Virus record (IMG/VR): IMGVR_UViG_3300049893_000512
Span: 1-29,442 of that record
Source of the DNA: a virus
Reading direction: 5' to 3' (one strand)
Length of the DNA stretch: 29,442 nt
The notes beneath the pieces were generated by a model, which was not told the DNA's origin, searched no databases, and was given only the letters and a program-made list of their open reading frames with translations. This document shows positions 29,324 to 29,442 of this stretch, piece after piece. Positions within the stretch are counted from its first letter, which is position 1, and each line of letters begins with the position of its first letter. Both the position numbers and the translations under genes were made by a program.

Positions 29324-29442
29324 ATGGCATGGGGCGAGTGGATGGTGCCCCAGCTGGGGCCAGAGCACCTGCTTACCTTGGAGCGGCAGCGCCGCGTCAT
29401 TGAGGGCTACACCGTCACAGAAGCCCGAGAGCAGCTGTGGAG
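29324..29442 (+). CDS. Partial gene running off the right end
   Basis: The first 39 codons of a plus-strand gene: MAWGEWMVPQLGPEHLLTLE followed by a basic helix (RQRRVIEGYTVTEAREQLW). An in-frame TAG lies just upstream, so the ATG is the first possible start. The motif GGGGAATCTAGG (29291-29302) is 21 bases upstream. The helical N-terminus is similar in style to small regulatory or structural phage proteins, but it cannot be named from this piece. Confidence 0.55.
   Translation, partial: MAWGEWMVPQLGPEHLLTLERQRRVIEGYTVTEAREQLW

Overview
The window is the late (structural and lysis) region of a long-tailed, siphovirus-like phage, or of a prophage of that type. Most genes lie on the plus strand, tightly packed, with many one- or four-base stop/start overlaps and many GTG or TTG starts. 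Several small proteins (19248-19481, 27413-27586, the glycine-rich fibre tip, the tape-measure GAFPLLFGQG segment) look like proteins I associate with phages of marine or freshwater picocyanobacteria. The composition is GC-rich, so a Synechococcus/Cyanobium-type host is the best guess. This is inference: no integrase, host gene or attachment site is visible to separate phage from prophage.

Layout: head module 166-7959 (large terminase, DUF4055-like portal, Mu F-like minor head protein, scaffold, HK97-fold coat protein, small beta-rich head proteins, DnaT-like connector). A sigma-70 region-2-like protein follows at 8013-8588. Next come the tail tube protein, two neck/tail-completion genes on the opposite strand (9212-10050), and a 1,323-residue tape measure (10102-14073). 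Tail tip, hub and fibre genes occupy 14076-21609. A displaced tail-assembly block (21646-23599) carries a lambda G/GT-type -1 frameshift at GGGAAAG (22158-22164). More fibre-like proteins follow, including one with 19 tandem repeats (25156-27123). The right end holds two tiny minus-strand genes, a lysis cassette (membrane proteins plus a GH24 lysozyme-C39 peptidase endolysin), and small unknown genes running off the end.

The most interesting signal belongs to no gene. A directional 12-base motif, consensus SGGMAAYCTNGG, occurs at 17 places just upstream of gene starts, usually 17-23 bases before the start codon and exactly 20 bases in four cases. Three copies lie on the minus strand and all three precede minus-strand genes, giving divergent pairs at 10053-10078, 27371-27395 and 29291-29323. 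Genes carrying it mostly lack a Shine-Dalgarno sequence, and some motif-gene runs end in an intrinsic terminator. Together with the sigma-like protein (region 2 present, region 4 absent, about the size of T4 gp55), this suggests a phage-specific late promoter system. A start-associated translation signal, as in cluster K mycobacteriophages, is the main alternative.
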